Shown: piece by piece, positions 45,305 through 58,600 of the stretch
Numbering within the stretch: position 1 is the stretch's first letter
Layout of the letters: each line of letters starts with the position of its first letter
Assembly (NCBI RefSeq): GCF_030247195.1
Contig: NC_080672.1
Span: 2,976,001 to 3,040,000, forward strand
Length of the DNA stretch: 64,000 nt
Source of the DNA: Topomyia yanbarensis
Taxonomy: Eukaryota; Arthropoda; Insecta; Diptera; Culicidae
Direction: 5' to 3'
Made by a program: the position numbers and the translations under genes
Notes under the pieces: model-generated
Database searches by the model: none
What the model was told of the DNA's origin: nothing
What the model saw: only the letters and a program-made list of their open reading frames with translations

Positions 45305-47026
45305 AAATTCCGAGAAGTCGACTGACGGATCAAATGTCGATGGGTCCACTGGCTTCGGTATCTTCAGTAATACTATCACCGCTTCATTCAAGCTCAATGA
45401 TCCTGCTTCAGTTTACGTCGCAGAGTTAGCTGCAATTCAGTACACCCTTGGGATCATCGACACTCTGCCCACAGATCACTACTTCATTGTTTCGGACAGC
45501 CTCAGCTCTATCGAGGCTCTTCGTGCGGTGAAGCCCAAAAAGCAATTCCCGCATTTTCTGGGGAAGATACAGGAATCCTTGTGTACGTTATCTGAAAAAT
45601 CTTATCAGATTACCTTTGTTTGGGTCCCCTCTCATTGCTCTATCCCGGGCTATGAAAAGGCCGACTCATTAGCAAAGGTGGACGCATTAAATGGTGACAT
45701 ATACGAAAGACCAATCTGCTTCAACGAATTTTTTAGTATTTGTCGTCAGAGGACGCTCAACAGTTAGCAAACCTCGTGGAGCAATGGGGAACTTGGACGA
45801 TGGCTACATTCGATTATCCCAAATGGATCAACGAAGCCTTGGTTCAGGGGGATGGATATGGGTCGGGATTTTATTCGTGTAATGTCCCGACTTATGTCCA
45901 ATCACTACACCATGGATGCGCATTTGCGGCGTATTGGGCTTGCGGAAAGTAGTCTGTGCGCTTGTGACGAGAGCTATCACGACATCGAGCACGTTGTCTG
46001 GGTATGCCCCGGGTATTGTGACGCCAGGTCTCAGTTAAAGGATTCCCTTCGGGCCCGAGGTAGACCACCCAATGTACCAGTTCGAGATATGCTGGCAACT
46101 CGTGATTTCCCCTATATGTCCCTTATTTATACTTTCATAAAAACGATAAATATCCCAATTTAGCCCCTCTCTTTTTATTTCTCGATTTTAGAGTTTCCTC
46201 CTGCCTTGTGGAACCGATCAGCTCAAGAGTGCCACTATGTAACCGCCGTGCGTCGCCCTTACCACTACGCCATAGAAGGAAACTGAAGCGAGAGCGACTC
46301 GAGGTCCGATGACTTTTGAAGGATTCCCCGCGGGTCCGTTGAATACCATCCGCCAATCCGGTACTCGACGACTTACTAGACTGAGGCGCAAATTTGTTTC
46401 GCTGATCCCCCCCCCCCCTTTTGAGCGAAAGTTGCAAGTTTTGCTCTTCTTTCCCTGTCACCATATGCCTTCTCTCCCCTGTCCTTGATACAACTGCTGC
46501 TACACTGATGCGGAAATAAGCCACCCTCTGAATATCTTGACCAAGCATAAGTTTTCGTTAAAAAAATCAAATTAGTATTCTGTATTCCTAGTTTTAAGAT
46601 AGCTATAATTTTTACTCTTTATTGAAACTCTTGTCCTCCATCTTGTAAATAGAATTGTATCCCTAGTTTTAAGATATCTGTGAAATTTCTCATAAATATT
46701 TGTTCCCCCTTTTGTGTACTAAACTATATTGTTAGTTTTAAGATAACTGTAAAATATTTCGTAAAATACTATTACTCCCCCTCTTGTATATCAAACTGAA
46801 TCCCTTGTTTTAAAATTTTTCATAACAAAATCTTTTGGCCCTCTCTTGTATATTGAATCTTATTTCTAGTCTTAAGATAGCTGTTATCTTTCTTTTCTTT
46901 TGTAAAAAAAAATATTTCAACATTGTAACCTCCTAGTTTTAAGATATCCAAAATGTAAAAACAAAAGAATTTGGCACCGCCAAGCTAACGCATTTGTTCC
47001 TATCAAATAAACGAAATGAATAAAAA
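45305..47026 (+). mobile_element. 5'-truncated non-LTR retrotransposon, RNase H end
   Basis: A perfect 15-bp duplication, AAAACGATCGTCTTT, flanks the insertion (45290-45304 and 47027-47041). The coding part reads TDGSNVDGSTGFGIF, YVAELAAIQYTLG, FIVSDSLSSIEAL and FVWVPSHCSIPGYEKADSLA, the complete RNase H signature with its D-E-D residues and His. A frame change near 45765 leads to CDESYHDIEHVVWVCPGY, the C-terminal Cys-His block, and a stop near 46163. The 3' UTR has tandem units and ends in an A run. RT and endonuclease are lost by 5' truncation. It belongs to the I/R1/Loa group by architecture. Confidence 0.88.
46570..46950 (+). repeat. Tandem repeats in the retrotransposon 3' UTR
   Basis: About six units of roughly 60-80 bases are marked by CCTAGTTTTAAGATAGCT and CTCTTGTATAT. 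Confidence 0.75.
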
Positions 47027-47792
47027 AAAACGATCGTCTTTTTCAGTTGAGAGAACATGAGTACCAACAACAGTGACGAGGGAGAGTGAGAAAAAAATTG
47101 ACAGCACGCAGACAGCATATTCAAGGGAGAAAACGATGCAAATAGGTCTCTTTCCGTTTTGTTTACCTCGCGCTATTTTGCCTACCTCGCAAATTCAACA
47201 AGCTTACTAAATAATCACCTTATATGATTCAATCACCAGCCAGTGTTTATTGACTCTTCGTACTTGCCTTAAACTCGAATTTCAGTAATCATTCATATAT
47301 TGATAGGCGAACTTGGTAGTAATGCATGTTGCTTTTTGGCCTGGTTTACTGTAAAAATATTTATCAACAGATAGAGCGTATTTTTAACTAACTGAACACA
47401 TCAGCATGACCAAAAAGCTAACAATATATTTATTTTGATTTGCTTGCATTTTAACCCTGCCTACTGCGATTGGAAATAGCTTAGGTTTTCTATCTTCTCT
47501 ATGCTCTAGACTGCAATAAACAAAAGCTAGTTTTATGTTATTAGGGAATCCCATAAAATACAGAACGAATAATATATTATTAAATAGTAAATTACACAAA
47601 CAATTACGCGGCGTGGGCGTATTCTGTTATCAAACATCAAATGGTTTTATGAATGAACATGTGCATGTATCTATCACAACTCTTATCAAAACGGCGACGG
47701 AAATTGAAATACAATTTTTCTCAAACAATTTTCGGTTAGCAACCAAACCATTTTTCAATAGGTAATGTATTTGAACAGTAAAATTAAATTCA

Positions 47793-48037
47793 AGACTTCT
47801 CGACAAACTTATTACGGCTTAAAAGCCAACTGTCAAAATTCTCTTTGAAAGGAAATTCCAGACAAACTGTTACTGGTCGAACACGGTTCACAGCAGTTAA
47901 TAAAAGTGAAAACTTTTCTCTTATGTTTACTACCAACATCTGTGATTGGCGAGTAACGATTTGGCCGGAATTTCCTTTCAATGAGAACTTTGACAGTTGG
48001 CTTTTAAGCCTTAATCATATGTTTGTCGAGACTTGCA
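47793..48037. mobile_element. 245-bp foldback MITE
   Basis: About 85-bp arms. The left includes CTCGACAAACTTATTACGGC and GCTTAAAAGCCAACTGTC. The right includes GACAGTTGGCTTTTAAGCC and GTTTGTCGAGACTTGC. The mirrored ORFs on both strands (MKGNS...) are products of the palindrome. Confidence 0.8.
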
Positions 48038-48299
48038 TCGTGCTGAATTTAAATCTTGTCTTGTCAGGCTTAATGACAATAATTTTCGAAACTGACTCTC
48101 ATCGATAAGTTTCAGTCAAAATGAGTGAGCAAAAGAACAAAAAGACAGAAATTTTTTTCGCAAGGGCACTCATGTAGTATGATGATTGACACCACATGTT
48201 GCTGTCTCAGTGTGAGAACTTACACAGAAAGAGAGTCGAATATGAGTGCTTGCGATAGTGTAAGAAGGTTTACTTTTTACAATTACCGAATGCAACACT

Positions 48300-48580
48300 G
48301 CAGTTCTGCTTTTGATCTTTTATTCGTTATTTTCGTTAATCAGAAAATGATTTTTTTTCGAAAATCCAAAATGGCGGCTTCAAAATGACACTATGCATTC
48401 CTTTCCCTAAGGAGAAATATTGGGTAAACACCAGAATTTCTCTCAAAGGCGAAAGGGCACAAATCCTAACTTAACAAAGTCATGGGTCAATTTTCGCCCT
48501 AGGCAGAAATTTTAGATTTTCGAAGAAAATAATCATTTTCTAATTATCGATAAATAACGAATAAAAATTCAAAAGCAGAA
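48300..48580. repeat. Inverted repeat pair
   Basis: GTTCTGCTTTTGATCTTTTA and the following 45 bases near 48302 are inverted near 48505-48577. The loop (48400-48515) resembles the MITE at 19755. Confidence 0.6.
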
Positions 48581-48660
48581 GTTCTTCGTTTTTCCACAAA
48601 AAAAATCTCAAATATTGCTTGATTTTCCGTCGAATCCAGGGGAAGTTCTCTTTACACAGC

Positions 48661-51600
48661 ATTTTTTGGGAATATTACAGGATTTTAGCTTTAGTTTACA
48701 AAATCAATTCAGCCACCTCCGGGAATAGGTTATTACCATTTTGAAACATTGAATCAGGAACAGATTCCGATTAGTAAACCAAGAAGTGGTTTTTGGTTCC
48801 AGTAGTTCTCTAGTTGTGAAAATTAAAAATGCACATGCACATCCGTGGAGGAAAATTTAGTGTATCGTACAATCTCTATAAATCTACTGTAGGACATTCA
48901 CGTTAGTTCATCTTGCAAACCGTGTTTACTGGTTTAGGGTCATAATCGCCAAGATTTGTTGTACAGACAATTCTTTCAAATCACAAGATATGAAATTATA
49001 AATCAAGTACATTTAAATACCATCGGCAAGTGGATTATCCTTCCTTTCGAACTGCCACATGAAACCTTCCTTTGGCATATGTATGCTTCATGCTGCGTTT
49101 TGCTCTTTATCCGAACCATTTTTCTTCGCGTCCCAATTGATCTTTTATTGCTCGCCATAAATCTTCCTGGCTTCAAATGTCTCACCTATTGGCAAGCCAG
49201 GCCCGGCCAGGCCAAGCCAGGAGGCTATCGTTAATTTGGCTTAGAATCTACTCTCCACACCAGTATGCTGTGTAGCCGATGCAAAATCGCGCACACCTTC
49301 TAGGATAATTGCATGTTGGGTGCTATGGCAAAAGCCACTCACGATCTCACCGCCGCATTGGGTCGCATGTAATAATTCCACTTTACTGCAGCGCCAGCGA
49401 GCAAACGTAATTGAACTGCCGCGCCGACTCGATCGAATGGGGTGGGAGAAACCGTGAGAAACAGTTATTTGAACTAAGAATTTTTCAACTACTCCCAGCT
49501 TCAATACTGTTCTATCTGCTGAGATGTCAAGGGGTGCAGGGAGTCATTACCTTAGCCCTGCGGGGGTAATTTGAATATTTGTGTTTCTAGACCGGATGCT
49601 GGCAGCAGCTTGTTTGCTCAATATGAAATATCGTTGAATTTGAGCGTTTTATGTCGATTAGTGCAATCGTTCTCTACAATCAATCTTTGCTAGTTGCTAT
49701 AGCTTTTTTGTTGTTGTAAAGCAATACAAGGAAATTGAAACAGCTCACATTCCTGATAGTTTCATCGCGAGGAATTTTTCTTTATTTCTTCATCTCGCAA
49801 AACAATAATTATCTCCGCGAGAGGCATTGATTACAACGCCCGCCGCCAGTCGCAGACTCCGAGGAGTGCACGTAACTCGCAAGACCCGGAGACTTTGGAT
49901 CGATGGATGGATGACTCATGGCCGGTGCATGCTGTCGCAGTCGCCGCACAAAGTCAAGCGGATTTATTCACTTATTAGTAGAAAAGCGGCAATAGTACAT
50001 CGATAGTGGTAGCATGCACTTATCTATACCCGCGGGTAGTAAGTACCTGTACACGTTGGTCGTGATTGCTGCCGGTGCAAACAGCATTCTTGGCATAGTT
50101 TTTACTATTAGACCACGACTCCTCAACCCAGCAACGAACGACACTTGGATAATGATACGTCGTCGGTGTTGGTCCAAAAATTGCAATATACCATGCGACG
50201 AACAGTCGGGTAGAATGGAATTTTTTTTTTCTGAGACCGCATTCATCGGAAGGACGTTTGGAGGTTGATGATGTTTACACTTCGAATGGATAGGTAATTA
50301 GCGCTACGTTTTTGCTACGACGGTCTATAATAAAAGTGAGGGCATATTGTTATTGATTGTGAATGATAGGGCAGGGCAGATAAGCATTTCCTCAAAACAA
50401 CTTCATCCACCTGGTGTTTGTTGATTTTCGAGACTCGTGCAGTGTGGTTAATTTAAGTTTAAGAAAATTTGGATGCCAGTTATCATTAGAACGAAATCAT
50501 CTGCAACCATGAAAGAGAATTACGTTTTCGATTCACAGAGAAAAGCATTTTCCGGATCCATTCGTTCCTATAATCTTCACAATTGAGTGTGTCCATTGCA
50601 AAGAACGATAGGCTTTTGATGCCACATGAGCAGATCGCTTGCCACACCAACATCAGTAATCATATTCTTTTGAGGTGATCAATCTAATACCTCTTCCCCT
50701 AGCACAGTATTGGGAAACTAACGACCAGGAAGTGAACTGATAAGGGAGCTTGGATAGCTTTGATAAGGTTGACGGATTTTTTCACCCCTTAGACATACGA
50801 CCTGCATCAGTCTATCTTCCCATCTTGTCCTGTACACAAGCTAAAAATCGCACTGCTGTACACTGGTCGCAAACCCAAAAAGACAGTCAAAAGTATTTAC
50901 TAGCTCTAGTTGACGTTTTCGTGCGTAGGTGTCTTCAGCAAAGTTTCTTGAAACGTAATAGCGCATTAAATCAATTTTTGCCCTTACTTTTTAAGAGTGA
51001 TACTTTATACACTGAAAATAAAAATTCTTAAATCTTATGAAAATGATCGTGCCATGCACGAGTTCATTCGTCGTTTTCTGCAACGAAGCATTGCATTGTA
51101 AATAGTAGGTATTGAAAAAATGACCGCTTGATGAACGAAAGTCCGTAAATTTTACATTTTTTGAATTTAGTATGCTTTTAGAATTAAATGAATTAAAAAT
51201 TTGTTATTTTTAGCATTTTCGTAAATTTACTTATTAAAGTAAATAATAAACATCAACATTATTACCATCGAAATAATGCATCTCAGAAAATTCAACAATT
51301 CTTTCTTTGACTCCGTTCAATTATCGGTTTTAATTTTGAAGCAAAATCAGTTTTTTCACCTCGCTTCATATGCAAAAATAATGACTTCGAACCCATTACA
51401 TTGGTGGTGGGGTCATGCTGCGTTAACTATTGAATTTGCAGCGAAATGAAAAGCGATAGGGTTAAAGTGTCAAACAACAAGTTATAGAGAATGTTAAGGG
51501 ACATCAAATGAACAATAGTAACGATAAATTTAGTTGAATAATAATTAGAATAATTACAAAACTCTCCAAAAATGCTAATTTTGAGATTTTTACTAGTAAA

Positions 51601-53320
51601 AAGTTATTCAGTACACTTAACTAAAGGACATTTGCACATACATCGAAAGGAAATTTTCTCAGCTCAGCAGCAGCATAGATTTTAGATTAGAGTATTTTAA
51701 TCACTTGCAAGTCGATTACAGGAAAAGTATAGTAATGAAATTACAAATAAACGAGCAGAGATAGGAATATGATATTGAAGAACAAATTATGAATCGTCCT
51801 AAAACCCAACTTTTGGATAATAGATATTGCTATAATAATAATTCATTATTTTGAGTAAATTAACAAAATCTCATCAAAAACGCCATCTTTTAACCACTTT
51901 ACAACTTAAAGGTAATTAAAACTAATTAACTGAAAGATATGAGAATACCATTCAATAGAAAATTTTCTCACCTTTCCAAGGATTTAAAATACGAAGTATA
52001 CTTTTCAAGTTAGGGGTATTTTAAGATTAATAAGTTTTTTATACAAAAAGTTCAATAACTCTGTAACAGTTGAGATATGATAGTATGTGCCGGTTGATGC
52101 CAATCGAGCTGACATTTCTTTAGACTGAACAAACTAATGTATTTGTTTGATTAGTGTTTATTTGACCAACTAGGAAACGAATCCACTGGATCTTTAATGC
52201 GTGTGGGAAATACGCATGGTCTTGTCTGAGTGAATGACTTTTGAACTATGTATGAGGATAGAGAATTAACAATTCGCAAGACCAATTCCAATCCAATTAC
52301 CAATTTGCGGCAATCATTTCAGCACGAGGAACCTATTTTTTGGGTCATATTTAATGCTTTACTTTTAGCCCATTAACTCATCAGTCGATTATACTGAGCT
52401 AAGAATAAGTACGTAGTATTCGGAAACGGGAGGTGTTTGATTCGTGCATGATGTTAATATCGTTTAGGAACGCAGCATTTATATTTTTTTTTCTTTTTCG
52501 CGTCTTCATTGTAGTATCAGAACGTTTACTCGAACGAGGTGGAAAATTTCAAGTTACGTTCTGCCACCCTGTTAGGAGGAAGAGATATGACGAATTGTGA
52601 CATAAATGGGAGGGTGCTCCGTCATGTGCTTTGACGCAATCGGTCGTTTTACGCACGATTGCGCCATGTATATAGGAAATTCCATAGAACACGAACACTT
52701 TTGCGAGTAGCGGAATAAAAGTGCTACTACAAAATGAAGGAAAAACTAAAAGAATTTGATTCGTATTAGACCAAGGGGCAAAATAATGTGGTAATATGAC
52801 AGATAGTTAATTAGTATTGGGTAATCTTTGCGTGACATAATTTTTGAATGTTACACCATACCACTTTTAAACTCATTGTTTACGGTCCATTTTACATTGT
52901 CGACAACACTCCCGACAGCCGGCTGTACGGAGGTCAAGTTGATTTCGATGAAACAATCTCGATAAACGATTAGGCAGAGTTTAAACGCCTAGAAGATTTA
53001 CGTATCCTACAGTCGATAAACTATTCAAACATGCACGAAAATATATTCAATCCTGACTAACAACCCACCCACTACCCAATCCATGGTACTTATGGAAGTG
53101 TCACTGAGTCGGGGCCTTCCGTTAAGTAAGTAAAACATCAACACTTCCTTTCTCATCCCAAGTTACGGTAATGACGGTCGTGGCTCTCAGGCGAAACACT
53201 CGCTTGGACTGGATCAATTGTTATTCCCAAACAATGCTCCTCAAGTAGTCTGGCTGGAAATGAGAGTCATCAGTGTGCAATCTACGAAGTATACCGTGCT
53301 TACGCAACGCAACGCAACCA
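48661..53320. other. Long stretch without recognisable gene or element
   Basis: Mixed AT-rich sequence. The parts 49190-49480 and 49830-50280 are GC-richer and look single copy (for example GCCAGGCCCGGCCAGGCC), and could be regulatory or conserved non-coding DNA. ORFs of 60-93 codons show no domain, signal or splice pattern. No RNA gene was recognised. Confidence 0.4.
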
Positions 53321-53328
53321 GGCTCTAA

Positions 53329-53697
53329 AAGTGTAATTGTGCAAATTTTGGTACCGATCGGTTGCGTCTACGGACCCTCCAAAAATTTCAAAGTTTATAT
53401 GGAAATTAGTATGGAAAATCGGTTAAAATTGAAAATACATTCTTAAAAAATCACCTCATCAATCAATTCATGAGAACATTGTACATTTCTAAAGGTATTC
53501 TTCTACTGAACACATTCGTGGAACATTGTAAGTTTGTGAAAATTCGCTGAGAAAAGTTATTAACTAAAGAAGCAGCATGAAGCATGACTTCAAAACAAGT
53601 GGATTTTATTATTAATCATAGCAAGCCTGTTGGAATAGCTCCATCGTTATACAAGTGTAAACCAGGCTTACCACTCACCGCTCCCGTATGGCAGATT
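53329..53697. mobile_element. Foldback family U, half copy
   Basis: It matches the left arm and loop of 11290-12077 (GGTACCGATCGGTTGCGTCT; CAAAACAAGTGGATTTTATT; ACAAGTGTAAACC) and stops in the loop at CGTATGGCAGAT. The terminal 60 bp and the other arm are missing. Confidence 0.75.
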
Positions 53698-53699
53698 AA

Positions 53700-54690
53700 T
53701 ATAAACTTTTAATTTCGGGTTAATTGTAAGCGTAGGAACACAATACTGAACATAACAGATAGCTTAAACTGAAAATCTTGAAAACTTTAGCGATTTAAAA
53801 ACCTTTTGTGGTAGAGCTGCTATTTTAACGAACAGCTTTATATCGACTTTCTTCCGAAATGACAGCCATGCTCTGCGAACAATAAGCCAATTATTCCAAA
53901 TAGTGGCACGTTTTACTCTTCGTACTATACGTCACTTACAAAAACATAGAATATTATTGAAGAGTAGAACGTATGGGAGCATTGTACATCAAACTCGAAA
54001 AAATATTAGAGCTGCCATTTTTTCAAACAGCGCTGTATATTAAACATTGCACTTGAAATAACTTTATTTTTTGAACTGGAGAATCTATTTATGATTAATT
54101 CACTAGAAAAGCACTCGTTAAACGTGAGTATAGATTTAGTGTTATAATAGGAAATACGGTGGTACACATTATATGTTGTTGCCCATACACTACCACAATC
54201 AAAACAATCTCTTTACATCCAGCACATAGGGAAGAATCAGCAGTGCGGCCAAACCAAAATATAAACTTGAAAATATATTGTAATGAAATTTCTGGTATTA
54301 ATAATCAATTATTTGTGTGATATGTGCGTTCGTAAATATTTTGTAAGCAGTGCTGAATTTGGTCTCACACAATCATAAGCGGTCGAAGTAGGCGATGGCA
54401 AACCGCAACAAGTTTAAAAATGTTACAGACCCCGCCCCATACAGACGCTAGTACTACGAGATAATGTCCAAAATATTAAAAAAAAATATGTTATTGCCTA
54501 TAGTTTTCGACTACATTGTTTTTCAAACCATCCCGATCAGAATGAAATAACAAGATTATAACAGAACACAATTTTTGTAACATATTGTGTTATAAATTTG
54601 GTCTCGTTAGTAGTTAAAATAACAGAAATTTATAACAAGTAACAAGGTGAGATAAATTTATGAAATATATCTGTTATGTGTTTCTGATCG
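53700..54690. other. AT-rich sequence, nothing recognised
   Basis: No coding or RNA feature is visible. Confidence 0.4.
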
Positions 54691-54699
54691 GGATACTAT

Positions 54700-56400
54700 T
54701 TATTTATTTATTTAATCTTATTTTTCATCTGACCTGTGTTGGTCTACATGAAATGTTTCTAGAATGGGAAAAGCCCATTTCAGGATATACCTCAGAAGCA
54801 ATCCTCAAATGGGCGTAAAAACCCATCATCTTTTCAAATTTTTCACAGTTGATTACAATGATTTTACACTACAATTAAACTTAATCACATAGTACACAGT
54901 ATTGCAAGAACAAAAATTACAAATATTACAAAAATGGAATCTTAAAATCTAAGTCAACCTTCTTAGTCTATTTTTGAAAACATAACAAGATACAGAAAAG
55001 TCAAAATGGTCATAAACACTCTCAGCGTACTCTGTGCGCTGAAATTCCAGTCTTAAGAAGTTAAGCGATCTGAGATTTCTAGGGGGCACATAGATATTTA
55101 TTTGTGAGAGAATATCTGGAGCATCTATTTGACCAGTTAATATCTTCCCAACAAATACTGCTCTAAATGTGTTCCGCCTTTTCGCTAGGGTTTCCATATC
55201 GAGCAGACGACAGCGATCGATGTACGGTGGTAGCTCTGCTGGGTTACGCCATGGGAGAGTTCTAAGAGCAAAACGGAGGAATCTTGCCTGCACTCGGTTG
55301 ATCCAAATGCTCGTATAAGGACACCAAACGGGTGCTGAAGCTTCCAGGATAGATCGAACTAGTGAGAATAGAGTGCCCGTAAACAATATGGATCAGTGAA
55401 TTCTTTGGCGATTCTTATAATGAAGCCGAGGTTTCTATTTGCCTGTGCTATAACATGAGAGTAATGATTTCTGAATGTCAGTTGTGAGTCCAGGAGTACT
55501 CCGAGGTCTCTGATAACTGTCATTCTCTCTAGCGATTCCCCTGAGATGGTGTAGCTCCAGAGTATTGGATTTTTTCTGCGAGTAAAAGATATTATGGAAC
55601 ATTTGGCCACGCTGAGAGCCAGCAAGTTGCGACTACACCAATTACAAAAAGCATCTAAGTGTCGCTGAAGTGCCACGCAATCTTCTATTGACCGCACAAT
55701 GGGAAATAGTTTGAGATCATCAGCGTATATAAATTTACACCCTGGAGGTATAACATAGCAAACGTCATTGAAGAACAACGAAAAAAGCAACGGTCCTAGA
55801 TTGCTCCCTTGAGGCACTCCCGACAAGTTAATGAAGCTGTATGACTCGCTATTTCCTAATTTTACAGATAGAGAACGATTTACGAGATATGATTTAAGCC
55901 ACCCTGTGAAATTTGACGAAGCGCCCAGCCGCTTTATCTTTGCCAGTAGAAGAGAGTGATCTACACGATCGAATGCAGCCTTGAGATCCGTGTATACAGT
56001 ATCGACCTGAGATCCAACTTCAATATTTTTAATACAGAGCGAAGTGAATTGGGCTAGATTAGTAGTTGTCGATCTGCCTGAAAAAAAGCCATGTTGATCT
56101 TTCGATATGTATGCTTTGGTCTCCCGAAACAGCACGTTTCCTACTAATATCTCAAATAACTTTGATCCAGCGCAGAGTGAGGTTATGCCACGATAGTTCG
56201 CAACATTTTGCTTATCACCTTTTTTAAAAACGGGAAACATAACTGATTTTTTCCAACACACGGAAAACGCCGATTGCAACAGTGATTGATTGAAAATTAG
56301 CCTTAAAGGCGCACACAATGCGCTTGCGCATCTTTTCAGTATAATGGAAGGAATACCATCTGGTCCTGCTGATGTTGAAGACTTTAGCTTTCTTATGGCA
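54700..56400 (-). mobile_element. 5'-truncated CR1/T1-like non-LTR retrotransposon
   Basis: A minus-strand copy begins inside the RT near 56400. After the coding part (stop at 54949) a 3' UTR of about 240 bp ends in (TAAA)n at 54700-54715. The microsatellite tail and RT type suggest the CR1 group, to which mosquito T1 and Q elements belong. No clear duplication is visible. Confidence 0.75.
54949..56400 (-). pseudogene. Reverse transcriptase of the CR1/T1-like element
   Basis: The minus strand reads KSSTSAGPDGIPSIILKR near 56390, then VFKKGDKQNVANYRGITSL, KDQHGFFSGRSTTTNL, TDLKAAFDRVDHSLLLAKI, SGVPQGSNLGPLLFSLFFND and KFIYADDLKLF. The polymerase YADD motif is intact and is followed by thumb motifs (LGVLLDSQLTF). 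A frame shift near 55375 separates the RT from the C-terminal part (ILEASAPVWCPYTSIWINRV, then IDRCRLLDMETLAKRR), which ends NRLRRLT. No RNase H domain is present. The endonuclease is lost by 5' truncation, and the frame shift makes the copy inactive. Confidence 0.88.
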
Positions 56401-57200
56401 TATAAAGAAATAAGAAAATAAGAATAAATAGAAATATAAAGAATGACTTTCCGTATATAAGTTTATTAATTGATAATTTAATTTTTATAACTAGTCATTT
56501 GAAAGAGGTGCTTTTTAACATATTTTTTTTACTTTGAATTACATTATTCCACAATTTTCTAGACTGAGCTGGAGCTTGAGAGCTTGTGCGACCACCCCTG
56601 GCTGCTACTCCGCTATCGATCTGGGCTGGCTGAAGTAGCAACTTTTTGAGAAAACTAATTTTTAAAATCATAATTTTTGCTCATATTTTACCTTAAAAGT
56701 GTCGAAAACTAGAAAAAATCTTTTTTAATAGACGTCAAACATCAGTTCTGATAGAACTGTAATGTTGTGAGTGATAAATTTAACGAAAATAAAGCAGATG
56801 TTACGCAAAAACGTGAATTTCAGAAGAATTTTATAATAATCGCTATAACTTTGTTACTTGAAGATATAAAGCTTAACTGTCTTCAACAAACTAACGTATT
56901 TACGAACGTTCTAAAACTTTGCAGAAGACACCAAACCTCTATGATACGAAATAAAGAAGCTAACATCGCAGCGCCACCTATGCGGTGAAAATCTAACCTA
57001 ATTTACATCTTCAAAGTAAGGCGCAGATGAAACCAAGATACTTTGCTGAACATAGCAACTAAAAAAATGCACTCCCAAAGCGCTACAGGTTTTGTCTTAC
57101 TAATTTTCGTTCCCATCCCACTGTGCAGTGATAGGAAGCTAGGCTGGGCCAAAACAGGACGGAACAATTATGTTTCAGCAAAAAAGACAACAAGGGACGA
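56401..57200. other. Spacer with a possible repeat scrap
   Basis: A GC-richer patch (56565-56640) contains GACCACCCCTGGCTGCTACT and CGCTATCGATCTGGGC and may be an element scrap. No gene is visible. Confidence 0.3.
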
Positions 57201-57279
57201 ATCATAAATTACGTAACACTTTAAAGGGAGGGGGAGTGCATCGAAACGTGACATGTTTTGAAACAAAACCATAAATACT

Positions 57280-57966
57280 GTAGTCTACCAATATACCAAC
57301 CGATGTCTCTTATTACCAGCAGATATCTGTCTAAATTTCGTCAGCCGTCAAAAATTTCAAATTGGTGCTGTCGGAATTCTACTAAAATATTGCCGCACTG
57401 GTCCACCTTTATTTCATTTTGTTTTATGATAAAATCCTTCGAACATCTCTTGCCTGTGAAATTTTTCCATCTTGCTGGAAACCCGCGAACATGTTTCAAG
57501 CTCATAAAAAGAAGTAAACAATACATCAATAACTATCATGGAATAACTTCATTGAGCGCTGTCTCGAGCTGGTGATAATAGAACCATTTCAGCGACTAAG
57601 GTGCGTATCTAACATCATACTTGACAGGGACTAATATTATTTATACTAACATATTTGCCGCTTTCGATAGAGTGAACCACGATATAACAATCGCTAAAAT
57701 GGCAAAATTTGGAATCAATGGTCGTTTTGAAGTTGTTTCTATCCTAGCCCACAGATCGAGAGGTGATGGTTGTCATTGGAGATTACCAGGCATCTACATT
57801 TACCTTTACGTCAGGAATAGCCCAGGGAAGTAACTTGGTGCCGGTGATGTTTCTACCTTACTTTAATTACGTGTATTTAGTCGCCGGCCATTTGCAGATT
57901 ATTTTTAAAACATTTCGTCTCATCCACTCAATTGAAGATTGCAGATTTTTCCAACAACAGCTTTAA
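57280..57966 (+). pseudogene. Degenerate non-LTR RT relic
   Basis: The plus strand keeps INNYHGITSLSAVSS, NIFAAFDRVNHDITIAKMAK, SGIAQGSNLVPVMFLPYFN and HSIEDCRFFQQQL in shifting frames. These correspond to RT blocks also seen at 55359-56318 (YRGITSL, KAAFDRVDHSLLLAKI, SGVPQGSNLGPLLFS, RSIEDCVALQRHL). The YADD motif is destroyed. It is an older relative of the CR1/T1-like element on the opposite strand. Confidence 0.75.
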
Positions 57967-58261
57967 ATTTTGGCTTATTGTGGTGTAGCAAGAACCGCGA
58001 TTATGTTAATCTCGGTGTTCAAACTCTCACGAAAGAATTTCTAACAGATCCCTGAGAAGAGTTTCGCCAGGTATGTTTGAGCGAGGGATAATGGGAGGAG
58101 GGACTGTCCTTTCGACTGTCCCGGGTTTTTACTCGCCTGATATGGTCACCCTAACATTACGTAACACGTCTTTACCGAAAAAATGGAAAGTGGTAAAGAA
58201 ATTTGTTACATCGGAGAGTAAATTTTAGACAATTTTTGCATTACGTAATTTATGAAGTTTT

Positions 58262-58600
58262 TTAATTTAAGCGATCTTGCTTCGTTGACATAAATATTTT
58301 GATTAACAGCGTCAGTTGTTTTGTGCAAATCGCCTGCCAAACCAGATTTTTTTTCGGAAAGTTTGACAACTTTATCTGCTTAAACGGATCTTTCATTACG
58401 ACGCAATCTAACTTGGTCAGCAATGCTGTGTACAACTTACTCGTTCTTGCCTTATCCGTGGTGTTTTGCACGCCATCTCGATTGGGTGTCACTGTAACCT
58501 TGAACGTTGACAGCTCGGCTCGTTTGGTAGCTCTTTACACTGCTGTATGTGAGATCCCAAATATGTCACAGACCTCTCTAATAGAAAGGTTAGGAGGCTC
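58262..58600 (-). pseudogene. mariner/Tc1 transposase relic
   Basis: The minus strand has IREVCDIFGISHTAVSKATK (helix-turn-helix style, after reading one stop as Ser/Cys), VTVTPNRDGVQNTTDKAR, LYTALLTKLDCVVMKD, then FKQIKLSNFPKKNLVWQAIC, then a decayed end at 58262. These match the order of catalytic-domain motifs in insect Tc1/mariner transposases. The first catalytic Asp region (VVMKD) is followed by an apparent deletion, and the later Asp/Glu motif is lost. Confidence 0.65.

Larger units (their letters stand above)
45118..48660. mobile_element. Possible older element bracketing the retrotransposon
   Basis: GGATTCGGCGGAAAATCAAA and then GTTTGAGATTTTTTTGTGG near 45155 is the inverted match of CCACAAAAAAAATCTCAAAT and then GATTTTCCGTCGAATCC near 48595-48640. 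If these are terminal repeats, the element contains the non-LTR insertion and the 47793-48037 palindrome as later arrivals. Confidence 0.4.

Noticed and set aside
47790..48108. Two ORFs beginning MKGNS on opposite strands
   Set aside because: They mirror each other because the DNA is an inverted repeat.
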